DNA of 51,707 nt, taken from NCBI RefSeq assembly GCF_001753675.2, contig NZ_MJUW02000102.1:1-51707 (forward strand). The letters run 5' to 3'. The position numbers and the translations under genes were made by a program. Under the pieces are notes generated by a model. That model saw nothing but the letters and a program-made list of their open reading frames with translations. It was not told the DNA's origin and did not search any database. Positions within the stretch are counted from its first letter, which is position 1, and the number at the start of each line of letters is the position of its first letter. The stretch is from Candidatus Brocadia sapporoensis. GTDB taxonomy: Bacteria > Planctomycetota > Brocadiia > Brocadiales > Brocadiaceae. This document shows positions 1 through 8,858 of the stretch, piece by piece.

Positions 1-25
1 AATAACGTCCCTTCGGGATTACATA

Positions 26-80
26 ATCAATATTTTGTTCGCTCATAGTGTTTGTGAGCGAAAGTACGCTGGATAGTTAC
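26..80 (+). repeat. 55-bp repeat, left copy of an inverted pair at the window ends
   Basis: Positions 26-80 match the reverse complement of 51653-51707 with four mismatches in 55 bases. The left copy contains a perfect 8-bp inverted repeat (TTCGCTCA, 9-nt loop, TGAGCGAA); the right copy has lost part of it. This looks like a dispersed repeat or element end; no transposase is nearby. Confidence 0.8.
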
Positions 81-152
81 CAATAATCAGGCTTGAGTCG
101 TCTATCCCTATTTTAAAATGAATGTTTCACAAACAACGTTGTGCAAGTTTCA

Positions 153-177
153 CACGGACAAACGGAGTTTGTCCGTG
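153..177. repeat. Dispersed hairpin, copy 1
   Basis: CACGGACAAAC and GTTTGTCCGTG form a perfect 11-bp stem with a 3-nt loop, followed by CCACCCTG. The same hairpin, with a CACGGATAAAC stem and preceded by the complementary flank, occurs at 42714-42738, so it is a dispersed palindrome and not a terminator (no T tract follows). Confidence 0.7.
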
Positions 178-283
178 CCACCCTGTTTGTTAATTCAGAA
201 GATTCGCCAACGGTGAATTCTTTGAGTATAGGGACAATCCATACATTACCACCTCTATGCATTATATCTTTATTAGCACAGAA

Positions 284-310
284 GTTTTTCAAAAAACTAA
301 AGTGATACGA
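284..310. repeat. Solo copy of the TTTTTCAAAAAACTAAA element end
   Basis: GTTTTTCAAAAAACTAAA followed by GTGATACGA matches the terminal inverted repeat of the 141-bp element described at 21548-21688, but the central palindrome is absent. It probably marks a decayed or different member of the family. Confidence 0.55.
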
Positions 311-323
311 ACTTCTTCAATAA

Positions 324-353
324 AAAAAACCCCGCCAGTCTGCGGGGTTTTTT
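324..353 (-). terminator. Rho-independent terminator of groEL
   Basis: A 6-bp GC stem (CCCCGC/GCGGGG, 6-nt loop) is flanked by an A run and a T run, so it can work on either strand. It lies about 60 nt beyond the groEL stop codon. Confidence 0.85.
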
Positions 354-411
354 ATTAATCAGAAATTGCCAAAATTCACAAAAACCGATCCGGAATGTAA
401 CCGGTTTATTA

Positions 412-2049
412 TTAATACATATCTCCGTATCCGCCATATCCTCCACCCGGCGGCATGGGCGGCATCTTTTTCTTTTCCGGTATCTTACCAACAATAGCAT
501 CCGTTGTGAGGAGCAATGTGGAGATACTGGCGGCATTTTGTAGCGCCGTCCTGACTACTTTTGTTGGATCGATAATGCCTTCACTCACCATATCACAATA
601 CCGGTCAGCACTCGCATCATATCCTTCATTGCCTTTGGCCGTTTCAACGTTTTGCACAACAATTGCGGCATTTACCCCTGCATTGGTAGCAATTTGCCGT
701 AAAGGCGCCCGCAATGCCCTGCGGACAATATCAACTCCTACGGCTTCGTCCCTGGACAGTTTCAGGGCGTCTAAAGCCGGAAGACACCGCAAAAGAGCTA
801 CACCTCCGCCTGGAAGTATACCCTCTTCAACAGCTGCACGGGTGGCATGGAGCGCGTCTTCCACACGGGCCTTTTTTTCCTTCATCTCGCTTTCGGTTGC
901 AGCTCCCACATTAATCTGTACCACACCACCGGCCATTTTTGCCAGCCTTTCCTGGAGCTTTTCCCGGTCATAATCTGAAGTAGTTATCGAAATTTCTTTT
1001 TTAATCTGTTCAATACGGGCTTTGATATTTTTGCCCTCGCCTGCTCCTTCGATGACGATAGTATTTTCCTTATCAATTTCGATTTTCTTTGCACGACCAA
1101 GATCTTTGATTTGTATGGTTTCCATATTGATACCGAGATCTTCAAAAACCGCCTGTCCACCGGTCAAAATAGCAATATCTTCCAGCATGGCCTTGCGTTT
1201 GTCTCCAAACCCGGGTGCCTTTACTGCTGCACATTTCAGAGCACCGCGAAGTTTGTTGACTACCAAGAGGGTCAACGCCTCTCCTTCTATTTCTTCAGCA
1301 ATAATTAAAAGGGGTTTCCCTGTTTGAGAAATCTTTTCTAAAAGCGGAACCAACACCTTTGCAGTAGTAATTTTCTTTTCGTGGATTAAAATATACGCAT
1401 CTTCTAACACGCATTGCATCGTATTGGGATTCGTGACAAAATATGGTGACAAGTACCCTTTATCAAACTGCAGCCCTTCAATCCATTTTGCTTCGGTTTG
1501 CAGGCTTTTACCCTCTTCCACCGTTATCACCCCGTCTTTTCCGACTTTTTCCATAGAATCAGCGATAATCTTGCCAATTTCTTTGTCGTAATTCGAAGCA
1601 ACGGTAGCAACTTGTTCAATCTCTTTTCGTCCCTTTGTTGCAATGCTCATTTCTTTCAATTTCTTTACGATGGCCTCAACAGCCTTATCAATACCACGTT
1701 TCAAAGCCATTGCATTCGCGCCTGCGGTTACATTTTTCAATCCTTCAACAAATATCGCTTCAGCAAGCACCGTTGCAGTCGTAGTGCCGTCACCGGCAAC
1801 ATCACTGGTTTTTGAGGCGACGGATTTTACCATCTGTGCACCGATATTTTGCATATGATCTGAAAGTTCAATTTCCTTTGCAACTGTAACCCCGTCCTTT
1901 GTTATGGTAGGCGAACCGAAACTTTTTTGTATGATAACATTGCGTCCCCGTGGTCCCAAAGTAATCTTCACGGCATCTGCCAGTTGCTTAACACCAAGCT
2001 TAACGGTATCAAGTGCGTCATGATCAAATACAATCTTTTTTGCCGACAT
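412..2049 (-). CDS. groEL: Chaperonin GroEL (Hsp60)
   Basis: This is the 60-kDa chaperonin subunit that assembles into double heptameric rings and folds client proteins in the cytoplasm at the cost of ATP. The 545-residue product is full length. The ATP-binding GDGTTT motif is present near residue 87, the apical client/GroES-binding stretch GYLSPYFVT near 200, and the equatorial LPGGGVAL region near 410. The tail is rich in Gly and Met/Pro and ends in Tyr, not the GGM repeat of E. coli. The start is supported by GGAGGA about 10 nt upstream of the ATG. No groES lies beside it and no CIRCE-type inverted repeat is visible upstream, so this is probably an additional, orphan groEL copy. A terminator follows at 324-353. 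Confidence 0.97.
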   Translation of the reverse strand: MSAKKIVFDHDALDTVKLGVKQLADAVKITLGPRGRNVIIQKSFGSPTITKDGVTVAKEIELSDHMQNIGAQMVKSVASKTSDVAGDGTTTATVLAEAIFVEGLKNVTAGANAMALKRGIDKAVEAIVKKLKEMSIATKGRKEIEQVATVASNYDKEIGKIIADSMEKVGKDGVITVEEGKSLQTEAKWIEGLQFDKGYLSPYFVTNPNTMQCVLEDAYILIHEKKITTAKVLVPLLEKISQTGKPLLIIAEEIEGEALTLLVVNKLRGALKCAAVKAPGFGDKRKAMLEDIAILTGGQAVFEDLGINMETIQIKDLGRAKKIEIDKENTIVIEGAGEGKNIKARIEQIKKEISITTSDYDREKLQERLAKMAGGVVQINVGAATESEMKEKKARVEDALHATRAAVEEGILPGGGVALLRCLPALDALKLSRDEAVGVDIVRRALRAPLRQIATNAGVNAAIVVQNVETAKGNEGYDASADRYCDMVSEGIIDPTKVVRTALQNAASISTLLLTTDAIVGKIPEKKKMPPMPPGGGYGGYGDMY

Positions 2050-2435
2050 ATCAAAGTATCCTCCAAAATTTTCACTATCAATAAAAGCAAATCAAATATC
2101 TGGGGAAACATTAGCAAAATAAATGCCTATTATTTTATTTTGTAGTATTTTTATCTATATTGCTTCAATGATACGTAACTTATGATGTTTCAACAAAATA
2201 GACACCGTTACATCGGGATATGAAAAATAACGAGAGACACTTTTCAGTAAAAGGCGTGCCATTATGACAGTATTCACCGGTGACGAATTCTTGTTTATGT
2301 GTCAATTTGACAGACGTTTTGGTTTTTATATCGTTAATTGCAAACCCTGATTCGGCAGGCACAGAAAATATCTACCTCTTTTATGAAGGCGTCACAAAAG
2401 TGATTTCCTATGAATAACCCGGCAATGCTGATATG
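2050..2435. other. Intergenic region upstream of groEL
   Basis: AT-rich spacer of 386 nt. A GTG-initiated 60-codon frame on the minus strand (2180-2362) has no ribosome binding site and no recognisable motif; I do not call it a gene. No promoter close to consensus and no heat-shock operator could be identified. Confidence 0.5.
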
Positions 2436-3539
2436 TTACAGTTCTATACTTTTTTCAACACCGATTTCATCGGTATAGTCATATGCCGGATAAAAATTTT
2501 TCTTACTGTTCTTATCACCACTTTTACCCGGGTTTATATTTATCCTACCATTCTTACTCACTTTTGGCACAGTACCAGAAACAAGCCCCGTGGCTTTTAC
2601 AGCAATTGAAGAACCAGACCCGTCTCCATCGAGCTTGACCCTCCATGTAACCGCGCTACTTTCTCCAGCCTGCAAATATCCGATATCGATTCCGGGCACG
2701 CCCTCCAGCAAGAGCATTTTTGGGGGTAAGGTGATCTCTGCACGGACGTTGAATGCAGAATAGGCATGACAATCAAAAGGTTGCGGGCAGGGATAGGTAA
2801 TCTCTGCAGTTACCTCTAGTACTGAACCGGCGGTTGTTTCACCGGTGGTATGAATGGTAACCGTCCAGGGCATCATTACGGCCCCCCAAAAAGGGTGATC
2901 GGTTCCATATCCCGTATAATTCCATGCATTTTCAAAGTCAGTCATGCTCCAGGTAATAATCCCATCAAGGTTTGTCGCTCTGGTTAAGTCACGCCCCCAT
3001 GGATCCACAAAATAAACAACTCCTTTTTCTTCATCATACCCCACAATTATCCGATAATGCCCGGTATCATCATCTCGTGCATATTTCATGAGTAGAACTA
3101 CAGGGATATTTTGAGTAATAAGTCTTTTAAGATCTGTCCACCACAGGCAGTCTGAAGCATAACTAAAAGAAGCATAACCCAAGGGTCTTTCTGAATATCC
3201 GGCTTTAGGAGCACTTTTAGGGAAGCATCGTCCCCGGGCTGCACTCAAACGACTAAAACAACCAGCTCGCACCATATCCCACGTATAAGTACCCATGGAA
3301 GAAGATCGCGTAACATCTGAGATGGCCTTTTGATCGATATCCTCGCTCCAGAAGTCGTATAGTATCTCAAGGGCTGCAGGACCGCAGGAAAAAACGGTAA
3401 TTTGCTTGTGGTACGGCACACCAGCAATGAGATGTGTCTTCGGCAAACTTGCCGTTTCACCTGCACAAACCATTGGAGTGCAGAAACTCAAAAACGCTAA
3501 AACCGACAACCATATAATGCGCCTATATCTGATTCTCAT
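2436..3539 (-). CDS. Secreted C39-family-like cysteine peptidase with Ig-like tail
   Basis: The 367-residue product starts with an Arg-rich stretch and a hydrophobic segment ending VCAGE, a signal peptide with cleavage near residue 26. A papain-like C39 (peptidase_C39_2) domain follows: the nucleophile sits in SCGPAALE (Cys52), the general base in TGHYRIIVGYD (His161) and the third catalytic residue in FVDPWG (Asp179). About 150 further residues look like a beta-rich domain similar to CARDB/DUF11 modules. This predicts an exported protease or transglutaminase-like enzyme acting in the periplasm or at the surface. C39 domains also mature double-glycine leader peptides, but no ABC exporter is fused here. 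It is transcribed alone, about 100 nt upstream of the end of the signalling operon. Confidence 0.75.
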   Translation of the reverse strand: MRIRYRRIIWLSVLAFLSFCTPMVCAGETASLPKTHLIAGVPYHKQITVFSCGPAALEILYDFWSEDIDQKAISDVTRSSSMGTYTWDMVRAGCFSRLSAARGRCFPKSAPKAGYSERPLGYASFSYASDCLWWTDLKRLITQNIPVVLLMKYARDDDTGHYRIIVGYDEEKGVVYFVDPWGRDLTRATNLDGIITWSMTDFENAWNYTGYGTDHPFWGAVMMPWTVTIHTTGETTAGSVLEVTAEITYPCPQPFDCHAYSAFNVRAEITLPPKMLLLEGVPGIDIGYLQAGESSAVTWRVKLDGDGSGSSIAVKATGLVSGTVPKVSKNGRININPGKSGDKNSKKNFYPAYDYTDEIGVEKSIEL

Positions 3540-3638
3540 TTTCTCTCATCCCTGTTCAGAATATGTTATGAGACAATCGTAATTCATCCGCTACGGCGTG
3601 TACTAAAAGCAAAAAGAGGCAAAGCCATTTGTTTCCGT

Positions 3639-5762
3639 TTACAGAGGAACAAATTCGCGCGTAATGTTACTTTTTGTATCTGATATATACTTGTTTTTCT
3701 GCCTCAACAGGTTTGTAATCTCATCCGCCTTCATAGGACAGTAGAACAGGTAACCCTGTACATAATCACAGTTATACAAACGCAACAGGTCTAATTGCCC
3801 TTGTGTTTCCACCCCTTCTGCAATTACTTTTATTTTAAGCGTGTGTGCCATATCGACAATCGATTTAACAATTGTTGATGCATCCGAACTGGTATCGATG
3901 TCCGAAATTAAAGACCGGTCAATCTTTAACGTACTGAAAGGAAGATGTTTCAGGCTGTTTATCGAAGAAAAGCCGATACCAAAATCATCCATCATGAGAT
4001 GTATTTTCATTTTATTCAGTTCTTCAAATATTTCGAGGACAAGCCCTTTGCTCTCCATTACCGTACTTTCTGTGATTTCCAGTTCAAAGGCATCGGCAGG
4101 TAAGCCGGTATTTTTAATTATAGCGCCGATCTGCTCCGGTAATTCTTTGTGCCGGAATTGTAATAAGGATATGTTAACCGTGACGGTTATGGTTGAAAAT
4201 CCCATGTCATGCCATATCTTGTTTTGAGCGCATGCCTCTTGTATTACCCAATAGCCGACTTTATCAATCTCCATGGTTTCCTCTGCCAAAGGAATAAACT
4301 CATCTGGTAAAATCAAACCCCGTTGCGGATGTTGCCAGCGAACGAGTGATTCCAGAGCAACAATCTCCATGGTTGCTAATGACACAATGGGTTGATAATA
4401 AATTACCAATTCTGACCGCTCGATAGCATGCCGTAGATCTGCCTCCAACTGTAAAAAGTTCATTGCATGGGCATGCATTTCTACATTAAATATTGCATAC
4501 CGTGCCTTACCAAGCATCTTTGCCCGATACATTACCGTATCGGCATCCCGCAGAATGTCCTCCGGACGATTATACAGTTCCCCTTTCAGAACGATTCCAA
4601 TACTGGCGGAGACAACGATTTTGTGCCCATCGAGAACAAAAGGAGCCTTCAAGGCTTCCAGAATTCTCTCTGCCACAAATTTTGCATTAAAATGGTCATC
4701 GACATTATCAAGAAGGATTGCAAACTCATCTCCTCCAAAACGTGCGACCGTATCGGATTTCCGCAGACAGTCTCTCAGTTTTTGTGCGATTAAGACCAGC
4801 AATTTATCTCCCGACAGATGTCCGAGGCTGTCATTTACAACCTTGAAACGGTCGAGATCGAGAAATAATACAGAAAACGTACTGTTTCTGTTTCTTTTTG
4901 AGTGTTCAAGCAATCGCTCCAATCGCTCCATGAACAGGTTCCTATTGGGCAGATTCGTTAACGTATCGTGAAATGCATTGTACCGTAGCTGATCGATAAG
5001 ACGATTGCGTTCGGTAATATCACGTAAGATCCCTACGATTCCTATTTCTTTGTCGTTTATATCCTTCAGGATAGACGCAGACAGAAATGAGGGGAAAGTT
5101 TCTCCATTTTTTTTTCTTTTATTTATTTCTCCCTCAAACATCTTTTCTTTTAGTATTTTATCAATAACCTGTTTGGATTCCGCAGCATCGGCAAACAACA
5201 TGCGGATAGATTTACCGACTACTTCTGACTTGCAATAGCCAAACATTTTTTCGGCAGACGGGTTAAATTCGGTAATTGTTAACTCTAAATTGGCTGCTAC
5301 AATCATATCCAGCGAACATGCAACAAGATATTCCGAGTAATTTTTTGCTGATCTGACGGCTTCTTCTGCACGCTTGCGTTCAATGGCATGACGGATCGAT
5401 TTTTCCAGCAGAGAAGAGTTTATCTGTCCCTTAATCAGGTAATCCGACGCCCCTTTTCTTATCGCCTCCATATCCACATGATAATCGTCCTGTCCAGTGA
5501 GTATGATGATAGGGGACTTGCACCCAAGGTTTATTGTTTTGTGCAAGAGTTCCAATCCGGTATGTTCGCCGTAACCAAGCCGATAATCAAAGAGATACAC
5601 ATCATACTGTTTGCCCTGGATCTTTTCCAATGCCTCGTCATAGGTTTTTGCCCAATCCAGTTCAGGTTTCCAGGTCGAAATTTCAGAAACTAATTCGCGA
5701 ACTATCACATAATCATCTTCGTCGTCATCTACGAGAAGTATTTTTATCCGGTTAATGTTCAT
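3639..5762 (-). CDS. Response regulator with PAS, GGDEF and EAL domains
   Basis: A 707-residue cyclic-di-GMP enzyme. The receiver domain (1-125) has the acidic cluster DDDEDD, the phospho-acceptor Asp59 in LFDYRLG and Lys111. A PAS domain (about 140-250) precedes GGDEF (about 260-430) with an intact GGDEF loop at 343-347 and an RxxD inhibitory-site motif (RKSD, 334-337), so diguanylate cyclase activity and product inhibition are expected. The EAL domain (435-690) reads ESL at 471-473 where EAL is usual, but keeps the metal-binding Glu and the EITES, DDFG, KIDR and AEGVET motifs, so phosphodiesterase activity is plausible. It is the last gene of the operon, 14 nt after the single-domain regulator, with AAGGAA upstream of the ATG. 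It is the likely output of the TonB receptor/kinase chain. Confidence 0.9.
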   Translation of the reverse strand: MNINRIKILLVDDDEDDYVIVRELVSEISTWKPELDWAKTYDEALEKIQGKQYDVYLFDYRLGYGEHTGLELLHKTINLGCKSPIIILTGQDDYHVDMEAIRKGASDYLIKGQINSSLLEKSIRHAIERKRAEEAVRSAKNYSEYLVACSLDMIVAANLELTITEFNPSAEKMFGYCKSEVVGKSIRMLFADAAESKQVIDKILKEKMFEGEINKRKKNGETFPSFLSASILKDINDKEIGIVGILRDITERNRLIDQLRYNAFHDTLTNLPNRNLFMERLERLLEHSKRNRNSTFSVLFLDLDRFKVVNDSLGHLSGDKLLVLIAQKLRDCLRKSDTVARFGGDEFAILLDNVDDHFNAKFVAERILEALKAPFVLDGHKIVVSASIGIVLKGELYNRPEDILRDADTVMYRAKMLGKARYAIFNVEMHAHAMNFLQLEADLRHAIERSELVIYYQPIVSLATMEIVALESLVRWQHPQRGLILPDEFIPLAEETMEIDKVGYWVIQEACAQNKIWHDMGFSTITVTVNISLLQFRHKELPEQIGAIIKNTGLPADAFELEITESTVMESKGLVLEIFEELNKMKIHLMMDDFGIGFSSINSLKHLPFSTLKIDRSLISDIDTSSDASTIVKSIVDMAHTLKIKVIAEGVETQGQLDLLRLYNCDYVQGYLFYCPMKADEITNLLRQKNKYISDTKSNITREFVPL

Positions 5763-5776
5763 AATCTTTCTATTCC

Positions 5777-6223
5777 TTAATGTGGAAGTTCAACAATTTC
5801 GAACCAATATCTTGACAACCCCTTTACAATCATCACTAATGTTGTAAAGTCCGTTGGCTTGAGTACGTATGAATTTGCGCCCAAATCATATACGAGACTA
5901 ATATCTTCAACCCTTTTTGACGTTGTCATGATAATAACGGGGATTCGCTTCAGGTCCGGGTCTGATTTGATTTCTCTTAAAGCGTCTTGTCCGTTTTTTC
6001 TGGGCATATTCAAATCGAGGAGAATAATAGCCGGGTGTGGCGCATTATTAGGCCGGGAGTGTTTCCTCCGTGCATGAAGATAATCCATTAACTCCTGACC
6101 ATCCTCAACGTAATGAATCACATGGTGCACGCCAGCTTCTTCAAATGCGTCTTTGAGTATGAGACGATCGTCAGGATCGTCTTCCGCTATTAAGATAGTA
6201 AATGGCTTCCTGGTGTTTTTCAT
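5777..6223 (-). CDS. Single-domain response regulator (Rcp1-like)
   Basis: A 148-residue stand-alone receiver domain. It has the acidic pocket AEDDPDD, phospho-acceptor Asp70 in LLDLNMP, the conserved MTTS and the Lys in VLKPTD. The length and the LNMPRKNG loop resemble the Rcp1 type that partners kinases with an HDLQEPLR H-box, which is what the upstream gene encodes. The start lies inside the kinase gene (53-nt overlap) with AAAGGAAAAGAAG before the ATG. It probably takes phosphate from the kinase and passes it on or competes with the REC-GGDEF-EAL protein. Confidence 0.9.
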   Translation of the reverse strand: MKNTRKPFTILIAEDDPDDRLILKDAFEEAGVHHVIHYVEDGQELMDYLHARRKHSRPNNAPHPAIILLDLNMPRKNGQDALREIKSDPDLKRIPVIIMTTSKRVEDISLVYDLGANSYVLKPTDFTTLVMIVKGLSRYWFEIVELPH

Positions 6224-7889
6224 CTTCTTTTCCTTTTATCTGGTCTACCGGTAATACAATAACAAACTTCGCTCCTTTCCCGGGAGCGCTTGTTGCGGTA
6301 ATAGTACCACCGTGACGCTCCACAATTTTTCTGCAAAGCGATAGTCCTATACCCGTTCCTTCATATTCATCGCGCCTGTGCAGCCGTTGAAAAATTCCGA
6401 ATATGTACTCGGCATATTTCTCATCAAACCCAATTCCATTATCTGCGACTGTAATCTCGCAAAATCCATTGTGGTGAGAAGTCTGGGTATGATCTTGTTT
6501 TAAGCTCCCGAGGCATTGTGCCTGTATCTCTATATGGGGGGGTACATCTTTGAGATGGTATTTCAGGGCATTCCCGATGAGATTTTGAAATAATTGGCGC
6601 ATTTGAACAGCATCCGCATTAATAACCGGCAAATTCCCAACGTTTATACATCCTTTTGTCCTTTCTATTTGGATTTCCAAATCGTTGATTACATCCTGAA
6701 CTATCTTTGCAAGATCAACCGGAGTAAACAAACTGTTCTGTGTAGCAACCCTCGAGTAGGCGAGAAGATCCGTGATAAGTGTTTGCATGCGCCTTGACGC
6801 ATTTCTCATACGTTCTATGTAATCACGCCCTTCATTATTCAAAACCTCTCCATGCTTCATGACCAATCGGTCACTAAATACCATTACCTTTCGCAACGGT
6901 TCCTGCAGGTCGTGAGAAACGATATAGGCAAACTGCTCCAAATCCTTATTGGAACGGATAATTTCCCTGGTTTTTTCTTCGAGCGCTTTTTCTATCTGCT
7001 TTCGGGTAGCAATTTCCTGCAACAGTTTTTCATTGGTATCCATAAGTTCCTTATTGTGCGATTCTATTGCACAACGATATGCCCGTAAACGGCTAATCAT
7101 ATTATTAAAAACCGTTGCAAGATCTGAAATTTCATCGTTCGTATGAACATGAACAACATGTTCAAATACTCCATCGGATACTTTTTTTGTTATCAAACTC
7201 AATCTTTCGATAGGGGCAGTAATTCTCTTCGTAAGAAAAAGGGTTAACATAATGCCGACAAATATAAATAAAAGGGTAAAGGCCGAAGTAGATATCTGGA
7301 ATTGTCTTATCCTTTTGTAAAGATTTTGAAGAGATAATCCGAGATGAACATACCCGATAATCTCCTGATTTCCATTCTTTCCCGTGGTTAACAAGTCATC
7401 CGCTGATTTATTATTAATAAGACCAATTACCGGCGATAAGACGCTAATATATCGATTCCCATCCTCCGTATTAATAAATTCTTCATGGAGGAGCGGTGGG
7501 GGGAAACTGGAATTTGCCATATTCGTTGCCGGAGCCGGCGGAATTATCAATCCGGATTTAAAGCTTTTACACATGAGTTGTCTCTTTCTTTTATCAAGAA
7601 AGCATACATAGGCAATATCTTCATCTACTTCCAGGCTCTCAATTGTCTGCCTCATGGATTCCCTGTCCCCGGTGTAGATACTATATTCACTCGTTTGTGA
7701 CACCATGCTGGCAATGATCAAGCCATGATTTACAAGGCTGCGATATATGTGAGAGGTGGTATTTCGTATGATGAAATAACTGATTCCTGCCGAAGTTACC
7801 AAAATAATGAAAATGGTTAAAAGGTTAAATTTCATTACAATGCTTACGCGTCTCTTTTTTTTAGTTACCTGTGTGGTGGACATAATCAT
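6171..7889 (-). CDS. HAMP-containing sensor histidine kinase
   Basis: The 572-residue protein has a first membrane helix at about 20-42, a periplasmic sensor region of about 155 residues, a second helix at about 202-220, a HAMP domain, a short coiled coil, a HisKA domain with phospho-accepting His326 in SHDLQEPLR, and a HATPase_c domain (N-box around Asn436/Asn440, DNGIG at 483-487, GTGIGLS). All catalytic boxes are intact. The sensor domain has no motif I recognise. The start ATG overlaps the stop of the upstream binding-protein gene (ATGA), so translation is coupled. A plausible ligand path is that the periplasmic binding protein encoded upstream reports to this kinase. Confidence 0.92.
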   Translation of the reverse strand: MIMSTTQVTKKKRRVSIVMKFNLLTIFIILVTSAGISYFIIRNTTSHIYRSLVNHGLIIASMVSQTSEYSIYTGDRESMRQTIESLEVDEDIAYVCFLDKRKRQLMCKSFKSGLIIPPAPATNMANSSFPPPLLHEEFINTEDGNRYISVLSPVIGLINNKSADDLLTTGKNGNQEIIGYVHLGLSLQNLYKRIRQFQISTSAFTLLFIFVGIMLTLFLTKRITAPIERLSLITKKVSDGVFEHVVHVHTNDEISDLATVFNNMISRLRAYRCAIESHNKELMDTNEKLLQEIATRKQIEKALEEKTREIIRSNKDLEQFAYIVSHDLQEPLRKVMVFSDRLVMKHGEVLNNEGRDYIERMRNASRRMQTLITDLLAYSRVATQNSLFTPVDLAKIVQDVINDLEIQIERTKGCINVGNLPVINADAVQMRQLFQNLIGNALKYHLKDVPPHIEIQAQCLGSLKQDHTQTSHHNGFCEITVADNGIGFDEKYAEYIFGIFQRLHRRDEYEGTGIGLSLCRKIVERHGGTITATSAPGKGAKFVIVLPVDQIKGKEDEKHQEAIYYLNSGRRS

Positions 7890-8836
7890 TCGTCATAAAT
7901 TTGATATGCATCATGAATATACTTTTCCTGAAACACGACCTTCATACGTCTGGCCGTTCTCAGATTCAGAACATAACGCAAGTTTCGAGGAAAAGAGACA
8001 GGGACAGAAATCACCTCAACCCCCTGCTGTATTTTAATGGCCTTCTCTCCGCATTGCACACCGATATCATAAAAATCATATTCCAGGGAGTAAAGCGCTC
8101 CAGCCTTTACCCATGCGGAAGAAAGACCACAGAATGGTATCTGATTTCTAAAGGAAAACAATAGTATTTGCTTCGCTGTGAGTGAATTATATACCAGCGG
8201 GTCATTTATTCCCCACAAGATATCAATGTCGTTTGCTAAAATTTTCAGCGCTGCAGGAATATCTTTTGGCGAATGGATTTCGACTGGCTTAAACTCGAGT
8301 CCCATCGTCTTTGCTACTCTTGTGGCAGATCGGATATTCTCCTGATTCTCCGCCGGATTGTACATAACCCCAATTTTTCTTACATCCGGAAGAAACTTTT
8401 TTAACCAGGAGAACTGTATTTCTGCCGGAAAGCTCAATATTACCCCTGTGACATTACGAGCATGCTTTATAGCGCTATCATCAAGAATAAAGGTTGCAAT
8501 AATAGGTATATCAGTAAACATCCTGATGACTTCCACCACGGGAGTAGTCCCAACAGTGAATATTACATCAGGATTGATTTTTTTGATAGTATCAAGGATT
8601 TGCGCTGTTTGTTCTTTTTCACCTTCTATGACAAAGACACTGTATTTTACATGTCTTTTTTGTTCCGTAACTGTTTTCTGAAAACCGTCAATCACCTCTT
8701 TGTAAGGAGATTCGTTACGGCCGGCAAGCACAGCAATTTGGTATTCGTTTGCTAAGGTTGCGGGAATGCCGGCGCATAAAACAGAGAGCATCGTAACAAA
8801 CACCCTGAAAATGATAGGCATTTTTCTTCTGTGCAT
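7886..8836 (-). CDS. Periplasmic ABC-type substrate-binding protein (ABC_sub_bind/TrpX-like)
   Basis: A 316-residue product with a basic N-terminus, a hydrophobic core and a cleavage site after ATLA, so it is exported. The body resembles the ABC_sub_bind family (two Rossmann-like lobes: IAVLAGRNESPYKEV, VIFTVGTTPVVEV, KIGVMYNPAENQEN, DILWGINDPLVY). No permease or ATPase gene is near. It is wedged between a TonB receptor and a histidine kinase, so a sensing role is more likely than uptake. The start is uncertain: ATG at 8836 or the in-frame ATG five codons later (before PIIFRVF). The ligand is unknown. Confidence 0.82.
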   Translation of the reverse strand: MHRRKMPIIFRVFVTMLSVLCAGIPATLANEYQIAVLAGRNESPYKEVIDGFQKTVTEQKRHVKYSVFVIEGEKEQTAQILDTIKKINPDVIFTVGTTPVVEVIRMFTDIPIIATFILDDSAIKHARNVTGVILSFPAEIQFSWLKKFLPDVRKIGVMYNPAENQENIRSATRVAKTMGLEFKPVEIHSPKDIPAALKILANDIDILWGINDPLVYNSLTAKQILLFSFRNQIPFCGLSSAWVKAGALYSLEYDFYDIGVQCGEKAIKIQQGVEVISVPVSFPRNLRYVLNLRTARRMKVVFQEKYIHDAYQIYDE

Positions 8837-8858
8837 AGTTTGTGTTGCTTATTCATAC

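Noticed and set aside
2180-2362. 60-codon minus-strand frame upstream of groEL
   Set aside because: GTG start without ribosome binding site, no known motif, isolated.
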